Positions 24,305 through 31,908 of a stretch of DNA of 35,329 nucleotides are shown in pieces (position 1 is the first letter of the stretch; the number at the start of each line of letters is the position of its first letter). Source of the stretch: CAYQTO01 sp964420455 (GTDB lineage Bacteria > Sumerlaeota > Sumerlaeia > SLMS01); the NCBI GenBank assembly GCA_964420455.1, contig CAYQTO010000015.1, positions 1 to 35,329 on the forward strand, given 5' to 3'. A model generated the notes under the pieces. That model was not told the DNA's origin. It ran no database searches and was given only the letters and a program-made list of their open reading frames with translations. Made by a program: the position numbers and the translations under genes.

Positions 24305-24745
24305 TCAGCCAATGGCGGGGAGGATCGGATTCACGACGATGGAGTTCTCGACGAATTCGGCCGTGGGCGGGGCGTCGGGATTGATGAAGCCAAAGTAGAA
24401 AACGGGGACATGGCCGACGCGGATGATATCGCCGGGGCGGAGGGCGGTCGGTTGCTTGAGGGCGGTGCCGTTGACCGTCGTGCCGTTCTGGCTGCCCATG
24501 TCCTCCACGAGGACGCCAAGGCTCGAGATGGAAATCTTGGCGTGGCGTCGCGACACGCTGCCATGGTTGAGCGCCAGATGGTTGTCGGGCAGGCGGCCGA
24601 TGAGGAGGTTGCTGATCCGAAAGGCGAGCAGCGCCGGGCCCTTATCGGTCGCCAACGCCAGCATGAAGGTCTTGACCGTTCCCGCCCGGGGGGATCCCGA
24701 CCCGCTGCCTCTCGGGTCCACGGCGGTTTCGTTCTCTTCGCTCAA
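24305..24745 (-). CDS. FHA-domain protein
   Basis: A small phosphothreonine-binding adaptor. Of 146 residues, about 25-125 form a forkhead-associated domain with the conserved contacts LIGRLPDNH, GSVSRRHAKI, MGSQNGTTVNG and LRPGDIIRVG. The start is uncertain. A TTG at 24745 has GAGG 6 nt upstream and gives a short acidic N-terminus (MSEENETAVD); an earlier TTG at 24823 is open in frame but lacks a good site. FHA proteins partner with Ser/Thr kinases, but none lies nearby. It is probably co-transcribed with the glycosyltransferase and divergent from the coiled-coil/zapA pair. Confidence 0.88.
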   Translation of the reverse strand: MSEENETAVDPRGSGSGSPRAGTVKTFMLALATDKGPALLAFRISNLLIGRLPDNHLALNHGSVSRRHAKISISSLGVLVEDMGSQNGTTVNGTALKQPTALRPGDIIRVGHVPVFYFGFINPDAPPTAEFVENSIVVNPILPAIG

Positions 24746-24922
24746 AGCCGCACCTCGTGACGTGATCCAGACCCCGCAAGAATTGAAGTTGACGTGGTTC
24801 GTGGCAAGGAGGGAGTCAGCCAAAAGTGGCCTGATCTTGAGGTCCCGACATCCCCAATTATCGCGTGCGGTCGCCTGTTGATGAACGCTGCTTGGCCCGC
24901 ACGACGCCCTGCGGAGGGTTCC

Positions 24923-25603
24923 ATGACGAAAGACCTGCTCGACCGGTTCGAGGCAGGCGTTTCCCGCCTCATCACCGAAACCGAATCATTGCGCGGCCGT
25001 ACTCGCGAACTCGAGGCGCAATGCGACAGCCTGCGCATCCATGTTGCCGACCACGACCGTCTCGAGGCCCGTGTGAAGGAACTCGAGGCGGAGGTCGCCT
25101 CGGCCCGTTCCGGTCTCCAGGAGAAGGTCGCCCAGCTCGAGGAGCAACTGGCCGGGGCCCGCACCCGGGCCGAGGAACTCGAGGCCGCCCAGCGTCAGCA
25201 GAACACACGGGAGGCCAACCTTGAGAGCGAACTCGAGCAGCGCTCCAGCCGGGTATCCGAGCTGGAGTGGTACCTCGGGGAGCGCAGCGCCGAGCGCGAC
25301 CGCCTCGAGGGCGAACTCACCGAGCTACGGGAGAAGCACGCGGGCCTCGAGAAGGAGTTTCAACACGCCTGCGAGGAAGTCGAGAAACTGTGCGCGAACG
25401 CGGAAAAGTCCGCCCGCGTCAGTGAACTGGAATCGGGGCTGGAATCCGCGCAGCGCGAGAACGCCGACCTGAAGGAGCGCCTCGAAGCGGCGGTCCGTCG
25501 CGAGGGCCAGACGCGTGATCGTCTTGGCCGCCTCGTTGAACGAATCGAGCAGACCGAGGCCCTCCTGGAATCCGTCGAGGTGACTTCCAATGGCAGCAAC
25601 TGA
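24923..25603 (+). CDS. Coiled-coil protein encoded upstream of zapA
   Basis: A 226-residue protein that is almost entirely one long coiled coil: heptads rich in Leu, Glu and Arg from about residue 5 to 220 (for example LEAEVASARSGLQEKVAQLE). There is no signal peptide or membrane helix. The ATG has GGAGGG 6 nt upstream. Its end overlaps zapA by 14 bp, so the two are translated together. In other bacteria a short coiled-coil gene (ZapB-like or DUF904) often precedes zapA. This one is about 2-3 times longer, so a role in joining FtsZ rings through ZapA is inferred from position only. Confidence 0.75.
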   Translation: MTKDLLDRFEAGVSRLITETESLRGRTRELEAQCDSLRIHVADHDRLEARVKELEAEVASARSGLQEKVAQLEEQLAGARTRAEELEAAQRQQNTREANLESELEQRSSRVSELEWYLGERSAERDRLEGELTELREKHAGLEKEFQHACEEVEKLCANAEKSARVSELESGLESAQRENADLKERLEAAVRREGQTRDRLGRLVERIEQTEALLESVEVTSNGSN

Positions 25604-25913
25604 GCAAATCGTCCGGATCCAGCTCGGAGGCCAGGAACTGCGTCTTACCGCCCAGCCCGACGAGGTCCCCCACATCGAACGGGCGGCCCGCAAAGTCACC
25701 GAGGCGATCGGCAAAATCCAGGAGCGCTACACCGCCGGCGTTTCCCCCGTAAAGGTCGCCACCATGGCCGCTTTCCAATTTGCCTTCGAGTTGTCCATGG
25801 CGGACGAGATGCTGGAGGACGCGGAGCGGCTCCACGAGGAACTCAAGCGGGAGAAGGAAGCGGTCCAGAGGTTGGAGGCGCTCCTCGCCCGGGTGGACGA
25901 CGCCCTCGCCTAG
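25590..25913 (+). CDS. zapA: Cell division protein ZapA
   Basis: Promotes bundling of FtsZ filaments at the division ring. The 107 residues match the family size. A small N-terminal beta head (EQIVRIQLGGQELRLTAQ), the conserved IERAARKVTEAIGKIQ helix, then AFQFAFELSMADEM and a C-terminal coiled coil (LHEELKREKEAVQRLEALLA). The ATG at 25590 has GAGGTGA 7 nt upstream, inside the preceding coiled-coil gene. No 6S RNA, which follows zapA in many proteobacteria, is seen: a symmetric terminator comes about 30 bp after the stop. Confidence 0.9.
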   Translation: MAATEQIVRIQLGGQELRLTAQPDEVPHIERAARKVTEAIGKIQERYTAGVSPVKVATMAAFQFAFELSMADEMLEDAERLHEELKREKEAVQRLEALLARVDDALA

Positions 25914-25941
25914 GCTGCCCGCGCCCAAGCTGCCCAAAAGG

Positions 25942-25971
25942 AAACGCCCCGGTCCGAGGACCGGGGCGTTT
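25942..25971. terminator. Bidirectional terminator between zapA and the DUF3352-like gene
   Basis: A 14-bp perfect stem, AAACGCCCCGGTCC with GGACCGGGGCGTTT, and a minimal loop. On the minus strand it is followed by TTTCCTTTT; on the plus strand the Ts are mainly in the stem. It separates two convergent genes. Confidence 0.85.
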
Positions 25972-25995
25972 GCGTGTGGGTAAGGGGGCGGGTGG

Positions 25996-27768
25996 TTACT
26001 TGCCCTGCACGCGAGCCGTTGAACGAATCATGCCTTCCTCAAAGGACACTGTGGACCACGAGTCGTCGAAGTACTTTGTGAACACTTCCGCGTCGGGAAG
26101 TATCTCGGGATCGATGTCGCCAAGGCCGGCCATGGCCAAGCCGCCGGACTCGATGAAGTCGTCGACCTGCTCCATGGAGTAGTTGAGTGCCTCGGCGGGG
26201 GTGAAGGTAAAGACATGAAGGCCGGAGCGGTCGATGGATGCCAGCGCGTTGCGGTAGCCCTCCGTCGACGTGAGCGGGTTGGTGACCGTGCCGTTGAGGG
26301 CCCGGATGGAGTCCGCCAGTTGGACGTCGTTGTTGGCGAAAAGGATCGCGCGGTTATTGAAGGCCAGGGCGGGCTTCATGGCGCTCATGCCGAGCATGTC
26401 GGAGCGGATGACGGTGACTCCGCCGATCTCCTCGAGCTGGAACGAGTCGGCCATGGCCGGATCGGCCTTCAGGTTGTCCAGCATGGTGCGGATGGTGGCC
26501 GCCGTTTCGTCGCCGTTCTTCAATCCAAGATAGACCGCGGTGCTGCTGGTGAAGAGACCGCCGGTCTGACTCTCGGCGGCGCGGATTTCCGGATCGAGGG
26601 GGCGTTGGACAACGAGGTGCTCGCCCGTGATGTTTCGGAGGATGCCGTTGATGACGTCGACACCGGTGGTCTGCTGGAGGCTGGCGATGTAGAAGGTGCT
26701 GAAGCCGGCGGCTTCGGGGCTGACCGACCCCACAATCTCCATTAACGCGGTATAGAAAGCACCCATGTCGAAGGAGAAGGACGTGGCGCCAAGGGCGTCA
26801 CTGGGGACCATGTCCATCATGGCGAGGGGGGTGGGTCCGGCGGCCTCGAGGGACTTGACGATGCCGCGGCGCTGGGCCGGGGTCTTGATGCCGAAATCCG
26901 TGACGAGGTCGGCGCCGTCCGCGGCAAAGGTGAGGAACACCGCCTCGAAGTCGTATAGACCCGTATTGGGCAACGCGTTGGAGATGTTGGGCGGCGGGGC
27001 ACCTTCCGCAACGGCGTTGCGGATCAGGGTGTCCGAATCGAGGTAGAACATGGCGCTGTTGTTCCCCGTGGGCACGCTGGTGGTGTATTGACGGACATCC
27101 CCACGGTCCTTGAAGGCCTCACCGGTGCCGCGGCCCATCAGCCGGTTGACAGCAACCCGGGCCGGTTCCGCGTCGGTGCCCAGTGCCATGACGAACACGT
27201 TGTTCAAGGTCGCGTAATGCACGGCGTTTTCCGAATGCGACCCCGCCGGCAACTGCCCCTTGATCGTATAGACGGTGGTGCCCGCGGTATCGCTCGATTC
27301 CCGAACGGGATTGATGAAGGTTGCCGTGTTCTTCTCGATCTGGTCCTTCAGCCACCGCTCGCCCTCCTGGTCCGTCTCAATCATCGCGACCAGGGTGAAC
27401 TCCTCGGGATCGGTTGCGCCTTCCCTGTTGGGGACGACGTAAATCGCGAGGCCGCCGGTCAGGATGGTGCGGAATTCCTCGAGGGTCGCGGTGCCCTGGG
27501 TGAAGCCGGGCTGGTTCTGCTCGATCTGTGCGGTCACGTAGTCGAGGAGCGGCTTGCTGGCCGGGTCGGCGAGGAGTTTGCCGTAGGCGGTCGCCTGCAG
27601 GGCGGTCTCGAACTCGGGATAGTTGGGGATGACCCCGGCGGCGGTCACATTCGCGGGGACGACCTGTGCGAAGTCGGTCTGGGCGAGGACGCCCGCGGCA
27701 GGCAGGGCCGCGAGGCCCGCCGCCAACACCAGGTGCCCGGCGACCGGGCGTCTTGTCCATCGGCTCAT
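25996..27768 (-). CDS. Secreted DUF3352-like protein of unknown function
   Basis: A 590-residue exported protein with a clear signal peptide (MSRWTRRPVAGHLVLAAG, cleaved near AGVLA-QTD). The rest resembles DUF3352-type proteins found in several bacterial phyla: PANVTAAGVIPNYPEFETAL at the N-terminus, long alpha/beta repeats, SAMKPALAFNNRAILFANND near the C-terminus. I see no catalytic motif, lipobox or membrane helix beyond the signal. The ATG has AGGAG 9 nt upstream. It stands alone between the FmdB gene (171 bp upstream) and a terminator. Two octamers GTATAGAC lie in it, one of which uses the rare Leu codon CTA. Confidence 0.75.
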   Translation of the reverse strand: MSRWTRRPVAGHLVLAAGLAALPAAGVLAQTDFAQVVPANVTAAGVIPNYPEFETALQATAYGKLLADPASKPLLDYVTAQIEQNQPGFTQGTATLEEFRTILTGGLAIYVVPNREGATDPEEFTLVAMIETDQEGERWLKDQIEKNTATFINPVRESSDTAGTTVYTIKGQLPAGSHSENAVHYATLNNVFVMALGTDAEPARVAVNRLMGRGTGEAFKDRGDVRQYTTSVPTGNNSAMFYLDSDTLIRNAVAEGAPPPNISNALPNTGLYDFEAVFLTFAADGADLVTDFGIKTPAQRRGIVKSLEAAGPTPLAMMDMVPSDALGATSFSFDMGAFYTALMEIVGSVSPEAAGFSTFYIASLQQTTGVDVINGILRNITGEHLVVQRPLDPEIRAAESQTGGLFTSSTAVYLGLKNGDETAATIRTMLDNLKADPAMADSFQLEEIGGVTVIRSDMLGMSAMKPALAFNNRAILFANNDVQLADSIRALNGTVTNPLTSTEGYRNALASIDRSGLHVFTFTPAEALNYSMEQVDDFIESGGLAMAGLGDIDPEILPDAEVFTKYFDDSWSTVSFEEGMIRSTARVQGK

Positions 27769-27939
27769 CAGGATGCGCTCCTGGGGGATTTGGGAGGGAA
27801 GAGGAGGCGGACCGCCTCAGCCCAGTTCAGGCTCGCGGGGCGAACAACCGCCCGCAATGGGAGTGTGGTCCCCAATGCCCGTTCCTCATACTGACGAGCG
27901 GGGGCTTTATTCGTTGGGTCGGAAACGAAAAAAGAAGCG

Positions 27940-28263
27940 TCAGTCGCTGATTTTACCCTTAAAGTTGGGCATCGTCTGGGGCTTGTCCCGCTCCATGTAG
28001 CGCGACTCCTGACCGGTCCGCGTCACATTCTCGTAAACGCCGTCGTCGCGCTTTACCAGCTTGGTGAATCCAAGATTTTTCAGTTCGGCGTTGGTATGGG
28101 GGGCGGAGACCCCGACGGGAAAGACGAGCCGGTGGATCGCCGCGCCGCACTTCGGGCACGCCGTCAGGGCGTCGTCCTTCATGGACTGGAGAATCTGGAA
28201 GCCCGGGCGGCAGAATTCACATCCCGCCTCCGGATCGATCGCCTGATACTCGTAGATGGGCAT
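27940..28263 (-). CDS. FmdB-family zinc ribbon protein
   Basis: A 107-residue protein with an N-terminal zinc ribbon: MPIYEYQAIDPEAG followed by CEFC (15, 18) and CPKC (36, 39), the two knuckles of the FmdB/CxxC-CxxC-SSSS regulatory family. The rest is basic (KNLGFTKLVKRDDGVYENV) and probably disordered. The family is widespread and often called a regulator, but its true role is poorly known. GAGG lies 9 nt before the ATG. It lies 105 bp downstream of the HD phosphohydrolase gene on the same strand. Confidence 0.88.
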   Translation of the reverse strand: MPIYEYQAIDPEAGCEFCRPGFQILQSMKDDALTACPKCGAAIHRLVFPVGVSAPHTNAELKNLGFTKLVKRDDGVYENVTRTGQESRYMERDKPQTMPNFKGKISD

Positions 28264-28368
28264 CCTGACACACCTCGCCGGGGTATTGGGCGTGCGGCGG
28301 TTTCCCTCGGGTCACCCGCGTGCCTTGGCTTCATCAGCCAGACCAACACTTGTGCCATCCCGGTGGTC

Positions 28369-29670
28369 TCACTCCATGAAAATCCGCGTCAGCGCCCCAC
28401 GCAACGGTTTGCCGTTCCCTTCCGCCGGAAAGAATACCCGGTGGATCGAGTAGGGGGATTCCTGGAAGGCGCGGATCGTGGGCGACAAGTCGCTGACGTC
28501 ATGAAGGATGGCCGGATCGGCGGCGTCCTGGATCCAGATGGTGGACCGGGGCCCCCGCGGCGAGTAGGGCCGATAGGGTGTGTCCGACGAGAGCGACGAC
28601 CGAAGGTAATACCGGTGATCGAGGCCGTGATCCTCTAGGAGGTTGCGCCCCTGGCTGATGCGCTCGTCGAACAACATGTCCGTGTCCTCGCCGACTTCAA
28701 CGGACTTGAAGAGGCGGCGGGTGAGCAGGCGCAGGGCAAGATCGCGGAGGATCGGGTCGGAGCACCGGGACCAGTTGCTGATGGCGCCGAGGAGGCTCGC
28801 GTCGTCGAGCTGGAGATAGCCATCGAGTTCCAGGTCGTCGCCCATCAGCAGCCGCAGGAAGCTGGAGTCCGGCGCGAGCCCGGGGACGTCGCCCGTGTCC
28901 CTGGCGAGTTCCCGCGCCCGCTCCATCACCGCCATCAGCATCGCCTCCGCCGCCGTCACGGTCTTGTGGAAGTAGACCTGGCGGTACATCTGGTACCGGC
29001 TCTGGAGGTACTTTTCGACGGGGAGGAGACCCTTGGAGGCGACGACGACCTTGCTGCCGTCGCTGGACACCCGCAGGAGCATCATCAGCCGATCGAGATC
29101 GAACACGCCATACTTCACCCCGGTCATGTGGGAATCGCGGACGAGGTAATCGAAGCGGTCCGCGTCCATCTGGCTGCTGACGAGGGTGTTGAGCCATTCC
29201 GGTTCCGCCTCGCCATCGAGCAGTTCCACGACGCGGTCGGGCAGTTCCTCCGCGTAGCGGACGAGCACCCGGTGTATCTCCGTGGAGGGGTCGAGGAGGA
29301 TGCGCTTGCTCCAGTACTCGTGGGGCTCACGAAAGAACTTCTCCATGACGTGGGAGAAGGGTCCATGACCGATATCGTGGAGGAGGCCGGCGCACATGGC
29401 GGCGAGGGAGGCGAGGGGGTCGATCGGATTGTCCTTCGTCAGGCGTTCGAGCATGCGGCGGACGAGCGCGAGCACCCCGACCGAATGGGTGAAGCGCGAG
29501 TGCTCCGCCCCCTGAAAGGCCATGTGGGCCATGCCGAGCTGGCGGATGCGGCGGAGACGCTGGACCTCGAAGGTGTCGAGGGCCTCGAGGAGGAGCCGGT
29601 CTCCGGCGTGGTCGAGATCGAAGGCGATAAGGTTGTGGATCGGGTCGCGGAGGAGCTTTTCGCGGATCAC
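28369..29670 (-). CDS. HD-domain phosphohydrolase, SAMHD1/dGTPase-like
   Basis: A metal-dependent phosphohydrolase, probably acting on nucleotides. In 433 residues it shows DPIHNLIAF (9-17), FEVQRLRRIRQLGMAHMAFQ, the HD motif set HSRFTHS (57-63) and LLHDIGHGPFSH (96-107), and SQMDADRFDYLVRDSHMTGV, which is close to the SAMHD1 and bacterial YwfO type. The C-terminal 150 residues are less conserved. The GTG at 29670 is chosen because GGGAG lies 7 nt before it and the protein then begins MIREKLLRDPIHNL, as in relatives. A longer reading frame upstream overlaps the NDH-2 end and is not needed. Triphosphohydrolase activity on dNTPs is inferred. Confidence 0.9.
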   Translation of the reverse strand: MIREKLLRDPIHNLIAFDLDHAGDRLLLEALDTFEVQRLRRIRQLGMAHMAFQGAEHSRFTHSVGVLALVRRMLERLTKDNPIDPLASLAAMCAGLLHDIGHGPFSHVMEKFFREPHEYWSKRILLDPSTEIHRVLVRYAEELPDRVVELLDGEAEPEWLNTLVSSQMDADRFDYLVRDSHMTGVKYGVFDLDRLMMLLRVSSDGSKVVVASKGLLPVEKYLQSRYQMYRQVYFHKTVTAAEAMLMAVMERARELARDTGDVPGLAPDSSFLRLLMGDDLELDGYLQLDDASLLGAISNWSRCSDPILRDLALRLLTRRLFKSVEVGEDTDMLFDERISQGRNLLEDHGLDHRYYLRSSLSSDTPYRPYSPRGPRSTIWIQDAADPAILHDVSDLSPTIRAFQESPYSIHRVFFPAEGNGKPLRGALTRIFME

Positions 29671-29687
29671 CGGCAAACTCCCTTCAG

Positions 29688-29716
29688 TATAGACACCCCA
29701 CCGTGCCGTGTCCGCG
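29688..29716 (-). promoter_or_regulatory. Predicted promoter of the HD phosphohydrolase gene
   Basis: Reading leftward: CGGACA, a 17-nt spacer, then TATACT (29693-29688), about 18 nt before the GTG start. The -10 matches the consensus at 5 of 6 positions and lies within the octamer GTCTATAC (29694-29687). A start site this close to the GTG would give a very short leader, so a longer NDH-2 transcript may also be used. Confidence 0.4.
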
Positions 29717-29753
29717 AAAACACCCGCAAACAGATTCCCCACCTCCGAGGAAC

Positions 29754-31121
29754 CTAGGGCGCCGTTTGCACCACTTCCCGCTCGCGGCTCGCCGTCCCCG
29801 GCGTCCTTTCGCTCGTCTCCGGCAACTCCTCCGCTTCCTCCATCATGGGAAGCGTCTTGTGAACGCCGAGTTGCACAACCTCGCGGCGGAAGCACAGTTC
29901 CAGGGTCCAGTCCAGCACGAGCCGAATCTTGCGGCTGAAGGTCGGCATCTTCAGCAGATACACCGTTCGCCAGAGCCACCAGGCGAAGAACCCCCGGAGG
30001 GGGATGCCGTAAACGAGGGCGACCGCGTTGTAGGATCCCAGCACCGCCAGCATCCCCTGGGAGCGGATGCGGCATGGCTCCGTCGGTTTGCCCTCAAGGA
30101 CGCGGACGATGTTTCGGGCGACCTGGGTGCCCATGCGGGTGGCGTGCTGGGCTGTGGGGGGATAGACGCTGCCGTCGGGCGCCGGATTCCGGGTGCAGTC
30201 CCCCACCCCCCAGGCGTTGTCGTGCCCTTTCAGGCGCATGTCCGCCTCGCCCAGGAGCCATCCCCGCTCGTCCCGCTCGAAGGGCAGCTGCTCGAGCAGG
30301 GGGCTCGGGGAGATGCCTGCGCACCAGACGACTGTTCGCGCCGGAACCACATCGCCGGAACGGAGCTCGGCCTCGCACTCGCCGATGCGGTTCACCGAGT
30401 TCTCGAGCCGGACGTCGACCCCGCGGCGTTCCAGTTCCCTGCAGGCGTAGGTCGCCAGCCGCTCGTCCAGCGTCGGCAGGATGCGGCTGTTGTGTTCGAC
30501 CAGGACGATGCGGATGTCCGACTCGGAAACACGCGGGTACAGCCGTGTCGCTTCGGTCAGGAACGACTGGAACTCGCCTGCGGCTTCCACGCCTGTATAG
30601 GAGCCGCCGACGAAGACGAAGGTGAGCAATTCGCGGCGCGCCTTCCCGTCCTCCACCATGCTGGCAATCTCGAGCATCTGGATGGCCCGGTCACGGAGCG
30701 CCACCGAGTCGCCGATCGACTTCAACTCGAAGGCGTTTTCCCGAAGCCCCGGAATGTCCGGCATCTTCGTCACCGATCCGACCGAGAGGACGACGTGGTC
30801 GTACCGCAGCCGTTTGGTGCTCGTCGTCCCCACGATGGTGAAGGCGAGTTCCTGCCTTTCAGGATCGATGGAGGTTACCCGGCCGTTGACGATACGGGTG
30901 CGGCGCAGGAACGAGCGGAGCGAGACGACCGCGTGCCTTGGCTCGAGCGCGCCGGTCCCCGCCTCGACGAGCAGCGGCGTGAAGATGAAGTAGTTTCGCT
31001 GGTCGATGAGCACGACCTCGAGATTGTGACGCCGTGCCCGCTTCTCCAGCTGGGCGGCGCAGTACGCCCCGGCAAACCCGCCTCCCACGATCACGATGCG
31101 CGTTGGTTTGCTGCTTGTCAT
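29754..31121 (-). CDS. ndh: Type II NADH dehydrogenase (NDH-2)
   Basis: A single-chain FAD enzyme on the inner membrane that passes electrons from NADH to quinone without pumping protons. The 455 residues show the FAD Rossmann motif VIVGGGFAGAYCA (10-22), the NAD Rossmann motif FVFVGGSYTGVEAAGE, WCAGISPSPL, GVGDCTR for FAD, and YPPTAQHATRMG, which contains the quinone-site AQ-A pattern. The C-terminal amphipathic helix region (FFAWWLWRTVYLLKM) is the usual membrane anchor. The ATG at 31121 has GGAGG 5 nt upstream. An upstream in-frame extension lacks family similarity. Divergent from gmk. Confidence 0.92.
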   Translation of the reverse strand: MTSSKPTRIVIVGGGFAGAYCAAQLEKRARRHNLEVVLIDQRNYFIFTPLLVEAGTGALEPRHAVVSLRSFLRRTRIVNGRVTSIDPERQELAFTIVGTTSTKRLRYDHVVLSVGSVTKMPDIPGLRENAFELKSIGDSVALRDRAIQMLEIASMVEDGKARRELLTFVFVGGSYTGVEAAGEFQSFLTEATRLYPRVSESDIRIVLVEHNSRILPTLDERLATYACRELERRGVDVRLENSVNRIGECEAELRSGDVVPARTVVWCAGISPSPLLEQLPFERDERGWLLGEADMRLKGHDNAWGVGDCTRNPAPDGSVYPPTAQHATRMGTQVARNIVRVLEGKPTEPCRIRSQGMLAVLGSYNAVALVYGIPLRGFFAWWLWRTVYLLKMPTFSRKIRLVLDWTLELCFRREVVQLGVHKTLPMMEEAEELPETSERTPGTASREREVVQTAP

Positions 31122-31230
31122 GGGCACCTCCCGGGATTGGGGCGTTTGACTGCCGAGTGAACCATGCTGCAGAGAGAAAATCCTGCCAATCCGCCGCCCA
31201 CCACCGTGGCGATTCGACGCACCCGGCTTC

Positions 31231-31259
31231 TTGACATCATTCGTCCCCGCCCCTGTAGT
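31231..31259 (+). promoter_or_regulatory. Predicted sigma70-type promoter of gmk-coaBC
   Basis: A perfect -35 TTGACA (31231-31236), 17-bp spacer and -10 TGTAGT (31254-31259; 4 of 6). It lies 29 bp before the GTG start and supports the shorter Gmk. The TTG of the -35 would otherwise be read as an upstream start. Confidence 0.65.
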
Positions 31260-31287
31260 CCCCCCATCCTCCGCGCGGGAGACTCCC

Positions 31288-31908
31288 GTGGCGCCGTTTA
31301 GCCTCCAACGCCGCAGCTTCCTTCTCGTCGTCAGCGCCCCGAGCGGCGCCGGAAAGTCCACCCTTATCGGCGCCCTTGTCGACGGCGACGCGGCCCTCAC
31401 CTACTCCGTCAGCGCCACCACCCGCGCTCCCCGCGGGGGCGAGATCCACGGCCAGCACTACTACTTTCTCTCGCCCGATGACTTCACGGCGCGGGTGGCC
31501 GCCGGCGCGTTCTACGAGCACTTTACCGTTCACGGAAACAGCTACGGCACGCTCCGGAGCGAGGTCGATGGGCGCCTCGCAGCAGGCAACGACGTCGTTC
31601 TCGACATCGATGTGCAGGGAGGAGTGGAGATTCGCCGCCAGCACCCGGACTGCGTTGCGGTGTTTGTCCTGCCTCCGTCGATGGCGGTGCTCGAGGAGCG
31701 TCTCCGCGGCCGCCGGTCCGACGCGGAGACCGACATCCAGCGGCGCCTTGCCAACGCCCGTGCGGAGATTGCCGTCGCCCGCGAATATGATTACATTCTT
31801 GTGAACAACGATTTCGAGCAATGCCTTCGGGAGCTCCGCGCCATTGTCGGGGCCGAACGGGCCCGGGTGTCGCGTCTCAACCTTTCTTCCGTGGAGGCCA
31901 TGACATGA
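31288..31908 (+). CDS. gmk: Guanylate kinase
   Basis: Phosphorylates GMP to GDP with ATP. From the GTG start the protein has 206 residues, the standard length. P-loop SAPSGAGKST (16-25), then YSVSATTRAPRGGEIHGQHYYF for GMP binding, VVLDIDVQGGVEIR, and RLRGRRSDAETDIQRRL in the lid region. GTG at 31288 is preferred over an upstream TTG because GGGAG is 6 nt before it and the TTG is part of a promoter -35. The stop overlaps coaBC by 4 bp (ATGA). rpoZ, which often lies between gmk and coaBC, is missing. Confidence 0.96.
   Translation: MAPFSLQRRSFLLVVSAPSGAGKSTLIGALVDGDAALTYSVSATTRAPRGGEIHGQHYYFLSPDDFTARVAAGAFYEHFTVHGNSYGTLRSEVDGRLAAGNDVVLDIDVQGGVEIRRQHPDCVAVFVLPPSMAVLEERLRGRRSDAETDIQRRLANARAEIAVAREYDYILVNNDFEQCLRELRAIVGAERARVSRLNLSSVEAMT

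Noticed and set aside
25914..25941. 6S RNA gene after zapA
   Set aside because: Only about 28 bp lie between the zapA stop and the terminator, too short for 6S RNA.
27850..27870. GC-rich hairpin upstream of the DUF3352-like gene as terminator
   Set aside because: The stem has a bulge and no T-run follows on either strand.
29671..30075. Extension of the HD phosphohydrolase upstream
   Set aside because: It would overlap the NDH-2 gene in another frame and has no family similarity; GTG at 29670 has a good ribosome site.
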